Source: Stropharia rugosoannulata
Taxonomy: Eukaryota; Basidiomycota; Agaricomycetes; Agaricales; Strophariaceae
Length of the DNA stretch: 64,000 bases
Assembly: GCA_028532985.1 (NCBI GenBank)
Contig: JANCIK010000005.1
Span: 3,230,501-3,294,500 of the forward strand
Direction: 5' to 3'
In this document: one piece after another, positions 48,201-59,099 of the stretch
How positions within the stretch are numbered: the first letter of the stretch is position 1
Layout of the letters: every line of letters starts with the position of its first letter
Made by a program: the position numbers and the translations under genes
The notes under the pieces: generated by a model
What the model was told of the DNA's origin: nothing
What the model saw: the letters and a program-made list of their open reading frames with translations, nothing else
Databases searched by the model: none

Positions 48201-48790
48201 GTCTCCCGCGGAACATTTCTTACGTTGAATGTGATAAATGACCACTCCTCTCCCCCGTGTTACAGGTCATTTCGACGTTCATCAGTCACACTATCGCGAG
48301 CGTGTTGCTGGTGCCTATCGCTCAGACTGTCGGGAACAATCTCCCTGGAAAACCCGCAAATCTCCTGATCTTCATCACCGGGCTTATATGCTCTACTGGA
48401 ATGGGCATGCCCGTGTCCGGTTTCCCCAATCAGACTGCGTAAGTCCCCCGCTGCGCGCCCCACGGTTTGTTTTCTGATTCAAAGATTCCGACTCAATTGG
48501 CTTCCCTTTGCAGAGCAACCCAGGAGAACGAGCTGGGCGAGCTATATTTGAGCAACATTGATTTCTTGAAGAATGGGGTCCCCGCGAGCATCATTGCTAC
48601 GATCGTATGTCACTTCCACTTTTGTCGCTTCTGCTGTTTTCCGTGGCGCTAAACCCTCCTTCCCGCACCGTTCCTTAGGTGGTTTCCACGCTTGGGTTTG
48701 TACTAATGAAAATTATCGGGTAAGTCGACAGCCCATTATCCACCTACCAGATGCATAGTAACACAATCAATCTCCCGTTTTAGGCTATGA
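45273..48790 (+). CDS. SPX-domain low-affinity phosphate transporter (Pho87/Pho90 type)
   Basis: About 14 exons give roughly 860 residues. The N-terminal SPX domain starts MKFSSSLKFNAVSDWWDEYI, then YDALKKSIYQLEK. Its middle contains an acidic stretch (GEDDDDDES), then WNARSDYAYDTRLLFKRRIT, SYVEVNYSGFRKIIKKYDKV and IAWERDTVWRQMI. SPX binds inositol pyrophosphates and tunes uptake. The C-terminal half is a DASS/ArsB-type permease: IPLFVTSMFVPLLLV, SNVAAPTLCFTLIR, then PILRTLPPKSAFAPCLI, then ANIGGQSSPISSPQNLIAL, TIVFLAMGGIALGKGV, STFISHTIASVLLVPI, and STGMGMPVSGFPNQTA. The last exon codes only for the final Leu and stop. It lies alone in the segment between the inverted arms, with the APSES gene 5.2 kb downstream. 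Confidence 0.9.
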
Positions 48791-51700
48791 ATTGTTACTA
48801 TACTGCAATGCTAGATATTTGGACGTTTACGTGCTTTTTATTTATTTTACTTGTCGTCGATTCAGGATTGGTAACGATGGTGGGGGTCATAGGATCCTTC
48901 CGAATCGGGGTCCTGTGCTTTCGGTCCCGCATCTCCCAGCCTGTGCTTAGGCTCCCTCTATTCACTATTCCGTCATATTTACAATCTTACAGACCAGATA
49001 TCAGGCCCAGGCTCATCCTGCTCACGCCACCCACTCACCCACCGCTATATCATAATATCACAAGAACGTACTTACATATTAAAGGCGCGATTCGCGATTC
49101 GCGACGATTCTTCTCGTTTACACACGGAATGCCACCCGAGCGAAGACACTATTCAGTTCCCCCTTCCCGGCGCCCCATGGCTTGCCAGCGCGGATTCACG
49201 CACATATGCATATGCTGGGTTCCTCTCACCTCCCGTCTCCAGATCGACGCTCACTCGGAGCCGGGCCCGAGCCGGGCCGTGTTGCTGTCCTGTCGGTGCT
49301 GACTGACACTGGCGTTTGGCGTTGGCGTTTCTGCTGGTCCCTGGACTGGACGTGTCGTGGGTTGCATGCACGACAGAATCTAGGCGCCAGTTACATGCCC
49401 CCCTCGCTGAAATTGTTTTAATTGATTCTGCGACACCATGTACGTACTTGAGTCCTGAGCCGCCCTGAATCCCCGCCGGCCCCGCATGCTGTCTTTTTGC
49501 TTGGGAGGCGCCTTCTATCTCCCTGTGGGTGTCACTGTGAGGCTCCCTTCCTCGAAGCTGGGTCGGGGTGTAGCTGGCGAGGCAGTGTTCGTGAGCGTTC
49601 GCCTGGGTAGGGTGCCGGAGCGGGCGGCAATGCCGCCCCCCGTTTTCGCGCTCGAACACCGACTTTTTTCACTCAGGGCGTTTCGCGCGGTCGTCACGGT
49701 TGCTAAGTGCCGTCGCAAGCTTGCCAATGCCTGGCGGCCGCGGGGGGTCATGTGTTGAAGTGCGTTGTCCAGTTCCTGTCATGTGTGAGCCAATGCGTAG
49801 CCGTGAATTGGGGTGGTGCCTTTTCGTCTTTTCCCTGCTGATTTACCGTGGTGTTTTTGTGATTGTTGGATTACATAGGGCAACGCTCGTCACTTGCACA
49901 TCGGGTGCCTGCTTGCATTCAAAATACGGAGAATTGTAGTGCAGGTGCGAGAAGGGCTGTAGAATTACTTGTTTATCGCTTTTTACTCTACTTCAGATGA
50001 GTAATTTGTGGTACCTGCCATGCAGGCAATTGAGCACTGTGCACAGACTCAGTGGCCACTTCCCGTACGTACTAATAATGCGCGGTACCGAGACGGGAAC
50101 ATCATCCTGGACGAGTCTTTTCGAAGGGGCGGGGCGGGATCACGCCTGTCTAGAAAGGGTCGATCTCAGTTGTACTCCTTGTACTAAGCCTGATCATGGC
50201 CTGTAATTAGAAGCTTGCTATTGGAGGGTAATTGTGCATGCAGTTCCAGCTATTGACGTGGTCGTAAATTGAGGCTACTAATGGAGTGATCACGCGCGTC
50301 AAGCAGGTGCGGACGCTCGCGGGTACGCGGACGTTGATGCGGGGACTTGAGTGAGAGAATGAGCGAGGACAGGCGGTAGATCTCGATCATATACTTAGAC
50401 CCAGTGAGAGCCTGGGGAAACAGAGGCGGGCGAGGGAACGCTTCGAGTTATGTTAAGGAAGTAGGCATTGCGTTGTAAGTATGTAGTAGTAGTAGTAGTA
50501 AGTAATTTCTGTATGTGCGTATGTACACTTGTCAATAGAGGCGAGTGTGCATTACCTTCGACTCGGCACCGAGATAACAGAATTAGAATGGCTGCAGTGG
50601 GGCGGGTGCGCGGACGGCACGACGGTTCTTCGAATAATGATTTACCAGAAGAGATGAAAATAGGAAAGACACATCTACACGGCTGATTCTGATTATAGTG
50701 GCTTATGCAGCTGGGAACTTAAAGGAGGTGAGAGCCTCGAGAGAAAAGTAAACTCTGAATTCATGGTGCCCTCTGTCGCTCTGGAGTGAGCGCTTCTATG
50801 TCCATACGACACTTGCTTGCGTCTCAAGTATTCCCAGTAGCCGGATGGGGCGCATCGAGGTCCGATGCAAATACATCAATTGCTATACGACCTCAGACGG
50901 TCGAAATCAGACTAGTAAGCTACGTGGGTGACATTGTTTGTCCAATCGTCCAGCATAATCAAATCTAAATTCCAGACCCCACGCCTGCCGGCACTATATA
51001 TATATTCCGCTACAATGTCTCCACCACCGTACAGCTCTATAAGCATGCACTCAAAGTAAGTACTTATGCAGCGCACGAACGAATGATGTTGGTGTACTAC
51101 TATTTTAATCCCAAACCTCACATGTTTTATCACATCCCACCGGGCTAGCTATAAATTCACCACGCCGCCGCTCTCGCACTGCCTTGTGCCGTGCCACACT
51201 ATACCACCCACCCACCCACTCACCCAGCGCCTATGTCCGCGGACTCGCGCTCGGTGCCGGGGCGGTGCGCATGTTATTATGTGCACTTCCTAGATAATGA
51301 TATGCCATATTCATGAGGAACGAAGGAATGCGGTGCACGGCGCTGCTGTGGCACGGTACCGTAGTATCCATTTAGCGATTCTGGGTGAACGCTAAATTAA
51401 TCATGTCTGTGCGAATTAACATACTCTATGTGGTAAGCTCGGGTGCAATAGATGTATGACATAGAGTGGGGGTACTATGCTATAGGTCCAGGTAACGCTA
51501 ACACGGCGCCCGACGCGCGGCCGGTGTAGGCGGCCTACCCAGAGCATTTTACATCTTCAATATCTCTCAAATGTGTATGAGCGGTATCGCATATGCTCGA
51601 GCCAGTGCGCCATTTTTGCTATGTATTGTCCAGTTGAAGCTTGAGCTTGATTATTGAATGCTTCTGCCTCTGCCTCTGCCTCGCACGCGGTGTGCGTCAG

Positions 51701-53990
51701 ATTCAGGCTCGTGCGCCGACCGGGATATGCCGTCCCATTGCCCTCACGAGCCGGCCTGCCGGTTTGTTGCGGCATTCGGCATATAGGGCAGACGGCACTC
51801 GCATCTCGTCCGCGCCCGCACAGAGCCACTTTCTGCGCCGGCCGCCGGCTGCGAGATTGGATTGGCGAGGGCAAGGCTCTGGGCACTTTACATAAGTATG
51901 TTGAGCATACGGACTCTCTGCGCAGTGCACACTGGGTAGTATAGTATTACCGTGACAAACCTCCCTGCATTGCAGGTTGGTGCCTAGAACTCTACTTACT
52001 GGCAGTGGTATTGGTATTGCAATGTACATATTAGGGTGAGTCGGACTCAGAGGTGAAGTTCGTGTATGTAGTATGTACTGTATAGCCTGAGGTTGTTATG
52101 AAAGAGGGTACGCGTTACTTCTTGAAAGCCTGGGATGCAAGAAGCGGAGTCGGAGTTATACACTTGCAACTCCATTACATGTAGTTTGCTACTCGAGTAC
52201 ATTAATGACGCGGAGCGCATCTTGTCAGGCTCTAAGTTGCGAGTTGCATTGCAAGCGCTGGCACTAGAAGACGGGGCACGCACTCGGAGGTGAGGTGAGG
52301 TAAGTAACCACGGTCCACAGTCCACGCTCCTACGCGTATGGCGTCGTGCGGTGAATCGTTATTCAGAAACTCCATATTAATAAATAATGAACTTCTGTGC
52401 ATTTGGGCGTTTGTGCGTTTTACGAAGGGGCCCGGATCCGCAAGTTGTGCATGTGTGCCGCTATTTCTAAATCTATTTCTATTTTCATAAGGACGACGAT
52501 GATGGCATGAGAAAATGAATGATGGGGGGCATAAATAGCGAGGGCGTGCGGGCGTAGGCTCGTGGGGGTGGGAGTCCGGAGCTGGGGCACGGTCGGTACC
52601 GAAGAGATGCGATAAGGGCGGGGGATGGGGGGCGTCGGCGGCCCGCTTTGCGGTTGATGTCACGGGGGCAGGTGCCGTGGGATGCCGGGGCGAGGGGCGG
52701 GTGGGTGGATTGGTGGTCGAGGGGTGGGTGGTGTTGTCATGGACTCCCTTCCCCCGTTTGTGAACTCCAGGGTCTCAACTTGGAAATGACAGCCGAGTTC
52801 AGGCACGACCTGGTCTGTCCCGGCGTGGCGCGGTGCGGTTGGGTGGGTGGATGTCCTAAGCGAACTGTTCTGTATTTAGGCGCGGTTTGGGTTGTTTATG
52901 TGAGGGGTAGGTAGCGTATGTATGTAAGCTGTTGTTGTATGTATTTATGTATGTGTACATACACGATCGAATCGGGTGCGGCGCCCGCTGGGCGCGTCGC
53001 ACGCGAAGTCTCCCTCGCAACGCAATGTCGAGATTTAATTTATGAGTATGCATGTACGCCCTGCGAAATCACATTCCTACGCTCCCCACCCGGTCCCGCA
53101 TCGACCGTCGCGGGACGTGAGCACGCCCACGCACGTCGCCCGTGCACGCAACCTTGGACCTCTATGCGCTGCCCTTTCTTTCTTTGACCAAGTTGCAGCG
53201 CCCTGTGACCGCGCGCACAGCCGGACGGGCGGGCTGCTTCTCGTCCCCCGATCAGTGGCACGTCGGGCTCGCGTGTCCCTGGCTCTGCGTCAGTGGCGGG
53301 CAGGTGGGTCAGGGTGGGTCCCGGTGTAGGCGTAAGCGCGCATCTCACGTCCATGGACGCTTACGTTAGCCCGCGCACCAGTTCCCCCCGGGTCCACAGG
53401 CTCGTCCGCCAGCGGTTCGTCCGCGCTCACACACACGTCATGTCATGTCGCCTTATGTTATGTTATGTTATGTTGTGATATGATATGATATGATATGATA
53501 TGATATCACGCCCGTCGCAGGCCGCCCGTTTCGAGGCAGGCCAGGCTTATGTTATGTCACGGCACTCGCAGATCGGCATCTCAATCGCCCGCCCGAATCG
53601 CCTGCTGCAATCTCGCTCGCTCGCTCGCTCGTCGGCCGTGTATATTTTATTTTTACGGGGCGTATGTATGGACTTGTACGTACGTACGTGGTGGCTATTT
53701 GACCTGGCCTGGCTCTGGCGGCAGGAGGTAAGATTGGGATTGCAGATTGCCAGATGCATATATACTGCGCGGGCCCGGCTGCGATGCGAGGGAGCACCCT
53801 GCACTCCGCAATTCCAATACTCTCCTCCCTAGGCGCCTGTTTCTATATAATCCCGCCCGCCAATCCGCCGAGCCTTCTTCTCCCCTTTCCTCCCCTGCTC
53901 CCAGTCTCGCTGCCCCGCGACCGCTCTAAAGCAGCGCTCGCCTCATCACCACTACCACCAAAAGCCAAGGCACAACTGCAGTAGGACGGC
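48791..53990. other. 5.2-kb gene-less stretch upstream of the APSES gene
   Basis: No coding gene is supported on either strand; the many open frames of 60-170 codons follow the high G+C and carry no motif. It is rich in simple repeats: (gta)n at 50,483-50,500, ttatg/gatat pentamers at 53,452-53,506, (ctcg)n near 53,612-53,630 and gtacgtacgtacgt near 53,677-53,690. The last 500 bp, with CT-rich tracts before 53,991, should be the APSES promoter and 5' leader. It may be a long regulatory region or hold non-coding transcripts. Confidence 0.5.
53452..53506. repeat. pentamer microsatellite (ttatg)n then (gatat)n
   Basis: Four or so ttatg units pass into six gatat/tgata units without interruption. 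Confidence 0.9.
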
Positions 53991-56900
53991 ATGATGTTGC
54001 AGGTGAGTCCGCCCGCCTTCCCTACCTCCGCTTCGACTCTCTACGCCATCCCCCTCGCTCACACTAACCCACTTTATCCAGGACGCACCCACCCCCGTAC
54101 CAGCACCAGCGCATGCTTATGCGCACCCACACCCCCACAGTCCCACTGCGCCCACGAATGGCTCGGTGAATCCAAACGCACACGCACCCCCACCACATGC
54201 ACCAAGCACAAACGCAAGCGCTAGTGCAAGCAGCGCACCGCGCTTCCGACCGTACGCGAGCGCGGCGCACCACGTCACGAAGGGGCGGTACATCACGAGC
54301 AACGATGCGCGCGGGTACATGTACGTTTTATGTTTTCTTTGCTTTGCTTTGCTTTGTTTTTCTTGTCTTCCTGGGACTTGGACTTTGAGGTTGAGGTTGA
54401 GGTTGAGCTTTGAGCTTTGAGCTTTGAGCTTCGGCTTGAGCTTTGGTCTCGAGCTCACACCTTGACCTTTGTCATCGTTTTCTGTATTCCGCAATCAGGC
54501 GCGTGCGCCTGATCTGAGGATAAGTCAGAGGGCGCAGCAGGAGGGCCTCGAGAAGCGCGCTGTCAGTGCGCAAACAACGTACTACAAGCAGCGTCGATCC
54601 CCCGATCGGATGCCGCCGCGCCCCGCAACCGCAACCCCACAAAACCTGTGTTGGCAGGTTTTGTGGTCTTTCCTTCCTCCTCAGTGGACAGATCCGAGGC
54701 AGAGTCCTCACCTCTCGGATCTCCCTCCTTTGCTAGGCCTGAAGCACTCAAGACTTATCTGCGATCCGAGACTAGAACGAGTTAATATATGCTAATACCC
54801 ACCCCCTCCTAGCCCGGTGTACGAGTACCCGCTCAACGGGCAATGGATCATGATGGACATCGACGATGGGTATATTCTCTGGACGGGCATATGGAAGGGT
54901 GCGTTTTTCGTGGTTGAGGTTTGTTTGATTTGGTTTTGACTGGTTTTTGTCTTCCCCGTCTTTGATCTCGCCCGTCATGTAATCTCCCCATCTCCTCCCA
55001 CCTCGCCCATCTTCCCAACCCACCCATCCCCCCGCCCGCCCCACAGCCCTCGGAAACTCAAAAGCCGACATCGTGAAGATGATTGACTCGCAGCCCGACC
55101 TTGCGCCGCTCATCCGGCGAGTACGCGGCGGGTATCTCAAGATCCAGGGGACGTGGATGCCTTATGAGGTGCGTGCTTTTGTGGATGTTTGGGGGTTACT
55201 TGCTTATGTTGTCCTTCCTTCTTTGCTCATCTCGCCTTGCTCGTCCTCCTTGGCTTGCTTGCCCTTTTGCCTTGCTTGCCCTTTTTGCCTTGTTTGCCCG
55301 CCTTCGCTCATCTCGTCCTTCTTCGCCCTTCCTCGCCATCGCCCTTCTTCCCCATGGTACCCGTGTTACCCTATTCGGCTGCGTGTTATATGGATGGATG
55401 GACGTGACAGGTCGCACTAAAACTTTCGCGGCGCGTGGCGTGGGCGATCCGGGACGATCTCGTCCCGCTCTTCGGGTGAGTTCTTATTCTTCTTCGAGTT
55501 CTTTGAGTTCTCCTCTTCCGCTTCTCCCCGTTCTCTTTTTGTTCGCCTGTCATCTTCGCTTTCTTCGAGTTCTTCGAGTTCTTTGTCCCCTCCTCCGCTT
55601 CCCCCTTTCTCTGTTCGTTCGCCTGTCATCTTCGTTCATTTCATGATATGCCTTTCAGGCGCATATAAGGGTAAGATAAGCGGAGAGGGGCGTATACGGC
55701 TGAATGGTTAGGCATGTCAGTGTCGACTGGCCCATAGACACTGAACGGGCCTGTAGACGACAATTTCTTTCTTTCTTCGTCTCCCATTCGGTCGCCGTCG
55801 CCCCTCTGAAATTCCAACTCGAATTTATTTCGTCTTTTTTGCACCCACCCACCCGCTTTCCAGTTTTTGGCTGAGCAGCTTGGTCTTTGGCACGCTCACG
55901 CGCACGCATATACGAGCCGTTTTCACCCAGCCCGAGAAAACCTCCGCAACCCACGGAAAATCGGACACCCGTTTAGCCGTGAAAACGCTTTTTCGCGTTT
56001 CGTCAGCGTCCAAACTGACTTCACATAAGTGATATAGTGAACACACCATCCAGACTTGCTCTAAACAAGTTTAACTTGCTCCAGTGTATTTCTCTTTGGT
56101 TTAATGGCCTTTGAGCCATGGACAGCTTTAACTTATGCACTATCTTCTCCCTCTTTCTCTTTCGGTTTCATACCTCGCCTCCCCGGTTGTCCGCTTTCTT
56201 CCTGTCCCCTCCTCCCTTTTTACTGCTTACATGTCAACAACTCATACTGACCACCACCCACAGACCAACGTTCCCCAGCACCTGCCTGGCGCCCGACCAG
56301 CCCGGGTACGGCCAGGTCGTCCCCTCAGGCTCCGGCCGCCGTCGTGCTAGACGCTCAACGACAACAGTCGGCGCCTCCACTGCTATCGCAGCCGCAGCCG
56401 CAACCGCACCTAGCACCACCGGGGCCCCTGCAAGCATGAGCCCGGCGCAACATCAGCCGTACCACCACCCCCAGCAGCACCAGGGCGTGCCGATGCAGAT
56501 GATGCAGCGCGGGATGGCACCGCCTCCACCTGCGGGCGGGTATAGGCGCGACGAGTACGACTATGGCGCGTACGAACGTGGGTACGAGAGGGAACGCGAA
56601 CGCGGGTATGAGAGGGAGCGCGAGCGCGGGTATGAGTATGAGAGGGAGCGTGGGCGCGAGTATGAGAGGGAGCGGGATAGGGAGAGGGACTTCGCGATGC
56701 GCTCGCCGCGGTCTGGGTACAGCTCCTCGCCATCGCGGGCCGGCGCGCCGTACTCCCCCGCGCCGAGCGCGTACTCGACCAGCTCGTACGCCCCGCCGCA
56801 TACGTATGGCCCCGCGAGTCACCCGCCGACTTCCTTCCGCCACCCTCCGCCCGCGAGCGCGCAGGGCAAGCCCGGCCTGTCGCTTGACATGCGCACGCTG

Positions 56901-57917
56901 TCGGTGCGCGATGCACCAACGGGCGGAAGTAGTAGCGCGAGTCCTGCGAGCGGGAGCGCGGATCACCATCTCCACCAGTACCAGCACCAGCACTCCTATC
57001 ACCCGTCCCAGCACCCACATGGGCACGCGCACGCTCCGATACGGCTCGCGCCCATCCGCTCAGCGGGCGGTGGTGGCGCAGATGGGTTGCCGCCTATCAC
57101 TACGCTCGCGGGCGGGGCGGACGACTCGGCCGCGGTGCTCCGCCGCCTGCGGGAGGACGACGACGAGGGGAAGGGGCTTGGGAGCGCGAGGGGGTATGCA
57201 GGTGGGGACAGGGAGGCGCGGAGGAACAGCGAGACGCGGGTGGGTCGGGATGGGGAGCGCAGGGAAGTGGAGGGCGGGAGGAGGCATTCATTGTCTAGCT
57301 CGTGAGTTCTCTCTTTTTTGACTTTTGTTTGTTTTTGATTCACTTACCAATTCCTTCTTTCTAGCCGCCCGATTGACGCTTCGCCGCGCTTCCAGCCTTA
57401 CACGACTTCGCCGCGCGCCTCCATGTCCTCCTCGTCCTCGTCGTCCCACGCACACGGAGGCTATCCGCCGGCTGACTCTGCCCATCCACACCTCCACGCG
57501 CCGACCCCGTACCGCTCGCGGTCCACCTCGAGCGCGAGCGCGAGCACAGGCCCCGCGCACGCGCTGGCGCCATACCACAGCGCATACCCCGGAGGCCGCG
57601 CGCCTTCGTCGTACTCGCACGCGCACAGCACGCCCATGGACGGCAGCCACCACCCACGCTCGTCCGAGGGTGACTCGACTTCGAACCCGTCGCCTACGTC
57701 GCCTGCGACGCCGAGCTCGAGCTCTATGAGCGGGCACGGGCATGGCCATGCGCACGCTTATGGTGCCGCGCATGGGGTTGGGATTGGGAAGGAGCGCGAG
57801 CGGTATGCTACGGCGGGTCCGCGGGATGATGAGGACGATGCTATGGACAGTGATGTGGGCGTGGAGGACGCGCGTGTGCGCGTCGAAGTTGGGCGTCGCC
57901 CGCATCGCCCGTGGTGA
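53991..57917 (+). CDS. APSES/KilA-N-type DNA-binding transcription factor
   Basis: Exons 53991-54002, 54082-54320, 54813-54898, 55047-55168, 55411-55475, 56264-57301 and 57365-57917 join in frame to 704 residues. Residues ~65-190 are the DNA-binding domain: KGRYITSNDARGYIPVYEYP, then WIMMDIDDGYILWTGIWKAL, then MIDSQPDLAPLIRRVRGGYL, then GTWMPYEVALKLSRRVAWAI and DDLVPLFGPTFPSTC, typical of basidiomycete APSES/Xbp1-like factors. A short His/Pro/Ala-rich arm precedes it. The long tail is low-complexity: an Arg/Glu/Tyr repeat (YERERERGYERERERG), then Ser, His, Pro and Gly stretches and an acidic patch (DDEDDAMDSD). Introns 2 (492 nt) and 5 (788 nt) are unusually long; intron 2 carries strong hairpins. 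The first exon codes only MMLQ; its ATG lies in a good context but could be extended. Confidence 0.85.
54494..54722 (+). other. hairpin-rich segment inside APSES intron 2
   Basis: Three perfect inverted repeats lie in 230 bp: 54494-54513 (atcaggcgc, 2-nt loop, gcgcctgat), 54637-54666 (12-bp stems ccacaaaacctg / caggttttgtgg, 6-nt loop) and 54690-54722 (agatccgag / ctcggatct). The intron is 492 nt, far longer than others in the window. The structure could be an inserted element, a processed small RNA, or a splicing regulator. Confidence 0.6.
55489..55635 (+). repeat. tandem duplication inside APSES intron 5
   Basis: Two CT-rich units of about 73 bp, each ending ttcgcctgtcatcttcg, follow each other. 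Both start ttcttcgagttctt. Confidence 0.75.
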
Positions 57918-59099
57918 GCGCTGCATGCATGTAAAGATACAGTCAGCAGTTTCGCTGTGTCTTTGATTTGAAGTCGCGCATAGTTACTTACCTCCTTTGC
58001 CTTTGCTTTTACTTGCTCGCACATTTACCATCTTTATTCATCTTTATCTCTTCTTTCTTCTCGTCTTCTTCTTCACTTTTCTTCTTCTTCTTCTCTCTCC
58101 TGTTTTGTACGTCCCATCTTTCGTCCGTCATTTCGTTACTTACCGCTCCGTATCACTCGTCGCTTGATCGTACGCTCTCGACATATCCATCTATCAATCG
58201 CCTACCGTACACTGTACTAGTACTCTTACCGCGCAGTCTAATCTTCTTTCTGATTCGTTCTACTTGCATCGCCCTGCTTGACGGAGCCTGGTTCGCTCGC
58301 GCAGCCGCAATATGCGTTTATCTTTTTTATTACACCCTGCCTGTGCAGTTTCATAGTACTGTTAGTAACGCATTAGCCTTGTAGGCAAATACTATGTAAA
58401 CGGTATTCTGATGTGTAAAGCAAGGCATTCGCGTGTTGATCATATCACGTAAGTATCCCACGAGTCACTACTTCACGGACAACACGTGTTTCGCTGGGCA
58501 AACGGCGGTGGAAGTTTTTTTATCTCTTTGCATATCACTGTCATCATGCATACGGCGGATAGGATGTCCACCGGACATCTACCTTTGGGGCTTGCTCAGT
58601 TTGAACTGGGTTTAAGGTAGCGTTGTTTCCTTATCAATGCATATTGTCATCAGATAATCAGTTACATGTCATTGGTAGATACTAGAGCAGGGTAGGCGAA
58701 AGCGCGGAGCGCTTCCCGACCCGAGGAGCAATTCCGACTCCGGGGGGCAAGGCGAGCTGCGAGGGTGGGCTGGGAAACAAACAAACTTCAACTTCTTAGA
58801 AAAACTACAGTTACCCTTTGCCTAGTATGTAGACCCTGCAAAACTCGTACAAGCCCTTTTGGAAGATGGAATTGCCTCGAGTCATTTGTGAGAGAAGTTT
58901 GCGCTAAGGGTGTGGAGGGCGGGCAAGAAAAAGGAATCTAAGCGTAGATTACGAGAGCAGTCTTTGTGAGGCTGACAGCTGCCGCTCATCGCGCGTGGTG
59001 GTCGTGAGCTCGAAAGGAAGCGAGGCACACCACGCTCACGCAGAGACACAATTCTATTCTCCGCTCATGCCTCTCTACGACGAGAATATACTATCATTA
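57918..59099. other. 3' flank of the APSES gene up to the right arm
   Basis: 57,918-58,520 is the source of the directly copied flank seen at 43,326-44,036. After that no gene is supported; 58,690-58,770 and 58,970-59,040 are GC-rich with purine-rich blocks. The right arm begins at 59,100. Confidence 0.5.

Noticed and set aside
48787..49659. Open frames of 168-171 codons after the transporter gene
   Set aside because: They lack motifs, overlap on both strands, and begin in the transporter's terminal exon or in GC-rich sequence.
56355..57926. Long antisense frames (up to 225 codons) opposite the APSES exons
   Set aside because: They mirror the GC-rich repeats of the sense gene, rich in Arg/Ala; the sense frame carries the domain and consistent splice sites.
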